DNA from: JADHUC01 sp964617665
Lineage (GTDB): Bacteria; Planctomycetota; Planctomycetia; Pirellulales; Pirellulaceae
Assembly (NCBI GenBank): GCA_964617665.1
Contig: CAZUAH010000500.1
Location: forward strand, 1 to 10,302
Reading direction: 5' to 3'
DNA: 10,302 bases
The position numbers and the translations under genes are program-made. The notes under the pieces are model-generated. The model searched no databases and was not told where the DNA came from. It was given only the letters and a program-made list of their open reading frames with translations. Positions 7,842 to 10,302 of this stretch are shown here, piece by piece (the first letter of the stretch is position 1; each line of letters begins with the position of its first letter).

Positions 7842-9749
7842 ATGAAACTCAGAACGATCATGGGATTTGCGGCCGTTCTACTTACGTTCGCCATCATGTC
7901 GATTTCCGCACGTGCGCAGGAACGTGGTATCGAGTTGGGCATCCATCATCCCTTGGAGTGTCTGATATCGGGCGACCTCGAAGCCACTGTCTATATCTAC
8001 AACCGTGGCGACAAGGAGCAGACATACGTAGGCGAGGTCGCGGCCGAAGATGGCACGCTGCTGCTCTCGGGCGATTGGAAACTGACTCTGGAGGAAGTCA
8101 AGAACGGCAAAGTCGTGTGGTCCAAGCGGCTTGGCCCGCAATTCCCTGCAGCGGGCAAACGGCATTCGTTGGCGGCTGGCAAAGACCGGAGTTGGAAATC
8201 ACGGATCCCTGTGAATGAGTTGGTCGAGCATCCCGGCAACTATCGTTTCCGTATCTGCCACGGAGCGCAAAGTCAGAACGGTCGCGTGTTTCGAATCGTG
8301 GATCATCGCGGAGGGCCGGAGTGGATTTCTCTGACGTATCTGCCGGACAAACAGACTTACTTCATCGGCGAGGCGATCACGGTTCACTTCACGCTGAAGA
8401 ACAATGGGACAGATGAGTTTCATTTCGAGGAAGGTGGTGACTATCGCGGTGCATCGCGTCACCTGCGCTGGATCTTCACCGCCAGGAATCAACACGGACA
8501 AGAGGCTGTCGACCCCAGACCGTCTCAGCCGTGCTTCGGTGGTCTTGGGATGTCCGATCCACACTTGAAACCGGGCAAGAGCTACAAGAAAGACCTTCCG
8601 CTGCTTGCCTACTTGCGTTTTCTCGAACCTGGTCGCTATCAGGTCAACTGCTATCAATCCATGGGATTCGGCGAACCGGTCAAGGAACTCGAGGTGGGCG
8701 GCTACTGGGGGGAGTACGCGTTCGGGAATCAGTTCGAGATTGAACTACGGCTTCCGACCGACGAGGAGGCCGGCCGCTTGCTGCGAAACATGTTGACCGA
8801 ATCGGTGGAGCCTCAAGAGCGAAGACGTCGATTCGCTTCTTTGTATCACCCTTGTTTTCTAGATCTGCTAAAGAGGTTGTTGGTGGACGAAACGGATACG
8901 GACCGCATCAACGCGCTGGTGGCAGGTGTCGCGTCCGTCATGACCGTCGCGTCGACGCGAGAATTGATCACGCTGGCAAGTGACGAGCGAGCCGAGGTTC
9001 GGCTTGCGGCCATACAACAGCTCGCCTGGCGGCTGCCCGATCCAAGAGATACGGGTGAAGCCAAGCACGACAGCCCGTTTCGATTCTATTCTCCGGCGGG
9101 CCGGATTCAGGGTGTTAGAGCGTCGTGGGACGAGAGCCTACGCGAGCCGGTGCGAAAGGTGCTTCACACTGGGCTGGAGGCCTCGTCGCTGGACGAAGTG
9201 TCGGCGTGCGCGTATGCCATCGGCGCGTTGGGCGACACCACCGCTATCGACCGGCTGGTAGCCGCAGCCGATAGAGTCGTTCCTGCGCTGCCCCTGACAA
9301 CTGAAAATGCTGCTTGCGCCAATCAAATCGCCAGCGCAGCGTCACTGCTAGCACAATTGGGAGCGGAGCCGTGCGCGGCGGACAAAACGTCCTCGCCCGG
9401 CCGATTGGCAGTGTGGGCCAATATGATTCGCACCAAGGACTCTTATCGCACTGGAGAGTGGGAAGAATTGATCCTGCACATGCTGCATCTCGATTGCTCC
9501 GTAACGCGCATGGCCGCTATTCGATGGCTGCCGCGCGACTTCAGCAAACGCGATCGGATCCCCTGGAAACAACTGTTCCTAGAACAGGGTAATCAGATTT
9601 GGTGGCACGCGATTCAGATTGCCCGACAGACGTTCCCGCCGAATCTCCGGTCAATTGCTCAGGAGGTGCTCGCCACTACGACTGACAGCCACAAACAAGG
9701 CGAAATCAAGAGGCTAATTAAAGAGATCGACCAACGCTCTCGCAAATGA
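7842..9749 (+). CDS. Secreted beta-sandwich plus HEAT-like repeat protein, function unknown
   Basis: I chose the ATG at 7842, which gives 635 residues and starts with a clean signal peptide: a charged MKLR, a hydrophobic stretch to about residue 22, and an ARA-Q cleavage site at about residues 23-26. Two beta-rich regions follow. The first (about 28-155) has strands such as LEATVYIYNRGD. The second (about 160-300) contains YFIGEAITVHFTLKNNGT, then GGDYRGASRHLRW, a CFGGLG loop and a LKPGKSYKKDLPL strand, the layout of an extracellular Ig-like domain often seen in planctomycete and myxobacterial hypothetical proteins. From about 305 to 635 the sequence is alpha-helical, with HEAT-like units such as LITLASDERAEVRLAAIQQL (375-394) and LDCSVTRMAAIRWL (550-563). 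There are no catalytic motifs, so a binding or scaffold role in the periplasm or at the cell surface is the most that can be inferred. It is transcribed away from the lyase run and overlaps nothing. Confidence 0.85.
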   Translation: MKLRTIMGFAAVLLTFAIMSISARAQERGIELGIHHPLECLISGDLEATVYIYNRGDKEQTYVGEVAAEDGTLLLSGDWKLTLEEVKNGKVVWSKRLGPQFPAAGKRHSLAAGKDRSWKSRIPVNELVEHPGNYRFRICHGAQSQNGRVFRIVDHRGGPEWISLTYLPDKQTYFIGEAITVHFTLKNNGTDEFHFEEGGDYRGASRHLRWIFTARNQHGQEAVDPRPSQPCFGGLGMSDPHLKPGKSYKKDLPLLAYLRFLEPGRYQVNCYQSMGFGEPVKELEVGGYWGEYAFGNQFEIELRLPTDEEAGRLLRNMLTESVEPQERRRRFASLYHPCFLDLLKRLLVDETDTDRINALVAGVASVMTVASTRELITLASDERAEVRLAAIQQLAWRLPDPRDTGEAKHDSPFRFYSPAGRIQGVRASWDESLREPVRKVLHTGLEASSLDEVSACAYAIGALGDTTAIDRLVAAADRVVPALPLTTENAACANQIASAASLLAQLGAEPCAADKTSSPGRLAVWANMIRTKDSYRTGEWEELILHMLHLDCSVTRMAAIRWLPRDFSKRDRIPWKQLFLEQGNQIWWHAIQIARQTFPPNLRSIAQEVLATTTDSHKQGEIKRLIKEIDQRSRK

Positions 9750-9777
9750 GACAACCCGTCGCAAGCGTCGTTCGGAT

Positions 9778-9789
9778 GACAGATCTGTC
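9778..9789. repeat. 12-bp perfect palindrome in the convergent gap
   Basis: GACAGATCTGTC equals its own reverse complement and lies in the 56-bp space between two converging genes. It has no loop and no T-run on either side, so it is not a standard intrinsic terminator. It could be a protein-binding site or chance. Confidence 0.3.
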
Positions 9790-9805
9790 GAGAGCCGCTG
9801 GGCCA

Positions 9806-10302
9806 CTACGGCTGCACACCCAACGCTTGCAGATTGCGGTGGGCGTTTTCGTCGCCTTGCAGAGATGCGCGGCGATACCAACGGATGGCTTCGTCTCGGT
9901 TGCTACGGACGCCAAGGCCGTTCTGGTACATATGGCCAATGTAGTTTCGCGAGGCGGCGTAGCCCTGATCCGCTGCGAGTTTGAACCACTTCATGGCGAT
10001 TGGGTAGTCTCGTTTGACTCCGCGCCCCTCGAAAATCATGATGCCCAAATTGTGCTGGCCGACAACGTAGCCTTTCAGGGCCGCCTTGTGAAACCACTCG
10101 ACGGCCAGCTTGTCGTTTCTTTCGACGCCGCGCCCGCCTTGATACATGCCACCCAGATTCGTCTGGGCCATCGGGTGGCCTGCCTCTGCCGCAATCCGAT
10201 ACCAGTGTTCTGCTTCGCCAAAGTTCTGACCGACGCCGCGTCTCGATTCGTACATCGTCGCCAAGTCGTTTTGAGCTTCGGAATGATCGCGTTCGGCTGC
10301 CT
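9806..10302 (-). CDS. Sel1-like repeat protein, C-terminal part (5' end beyond window)
   Basis: The visible 164 residues are built from tandem 36-residue Sel1-like repeats, a subclass of TPR helical hairpins used for protein-protein contacts. Four complete units are seen at 10297-10190, 10189-10082, 10081-9974 and 9973-9866. Each follows the pattern A-x-x-G-x-x-x-A-Q-x-N-L-G-x-M-Y-x-x-G-x-G-V, with a conserved aromatic near the end (HWY, EWF, KWF, RWY). A short fifth unit, SLQGDENAHRNLQALGVQP, closes the protein. An ATG exists at 10264-10262, but it falls in the middle of the first repeat (NDLATMY), and the repeat pattern continues to the right edge in the same frame. The true start is therefore outside the window. 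Bacterial Sel1 proteins serve as adaptors in signalling, envelope and secretion processes; the partner here cannot be told. No enzyme domain is visible in this part. Confidence 0.93.
   Translation of the reverse strand, partial: AAERDHSEAQNDLATMYESRRGVGQNFGEAEHWYRIAAEAGHPMAQTNLGGMYQGGRGVERNDKLAVEWFHKAALKGYVVGQHNLGIMIFEGRGVKRDYPIAMKWFKLAADQGYAASRNYIGHMYQNGLGVRSNRDEAIRWYRRASLQGDENAHRNLQALGVQP

Noticed and set aside
9750..9805. Bidirectional terminator between the two converging genes
   Set aside because: The only symmetrical element is a loop-less 12-bp palindrome with no T-run, so it does not meet the pattern of an intrinsic terminator.
9809..10300. DNA-level tandem repeat
   Set aside because: The 108-bp periodicity reflects 36-residue Sel1 protein repeats. 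The nucleotide sequences of the units have diverged too far to be a recent DNA repeat.

Overview
The window is a protein-dense stretch of bacterial chromosome with moderately high GC. It has four long genes and one partial gene, and no sign of RNA genes, CRISPR arrays, insertion sequences or phage genes. The style suggests a planctomycete or a relative in the PVC group: large secreted multidomain carbohydrate-active proteins without SusC/SusD partners, a secreted beta-sandwich plus HEAT-repeat protein, and a Sel1-repeat protein. This assignment is an inference from gene style, not from a marker gene.

Layout from left to right. Positions 1-3940 (minus) hold the first 1313 codons of a very large secreted protein whose 3' end lies beyond the left edge. 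It reads as a TIM-barrel glycosidase-like enzyme followed by beta-sandwich and carbohydrate-binding-like modules. Positions 3961-6108 (minus) hold a secreted family 8 polysaccharide lyase (PL8; chondroitin, hyaluronan or xanthan lyase type) with its main active-site residues visible. Only 20 bp separate it from the large gene downstream. Positions 6183-7514 (minus) hold a cytoplasmic metallo-beta-lactamase/beta-CASP ribonuclease, 74 bp upstream of the lyase on the same strand. A 327-bp non-coding gap follows (7515-7841), from which the minus-strand run and the next plus-strand gene diverge. Positions 7842-9749 (plus) hold a secreted protein with two N-terminal beta-sandwich regions and a C-terminal HEAT-like helical region. 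Positions 9806-10302 (minus) hold the C-terminal end of a Sel1-repeat protein cut by the right edge; it converges on the HEAT gene.

How the genes fit together. The lyase and the large multidomain protein are almost certainly co-transcribed and look like a small polysaccharide-utilisation locus. The lyase would cut a uronic-acid-containing polymer by beta-elimination. The glycosidase-like protein, with two homologous jelly-roll modules, would bind and further process the same polymer or its fragments. The ribonuclease may share the transcript but has no obvious link to polysaccharide breakdown. The most novel element is the large protein at 1-3940: its catalytic region resembles a glycosidase barrel, but I cannot place it in a named family.
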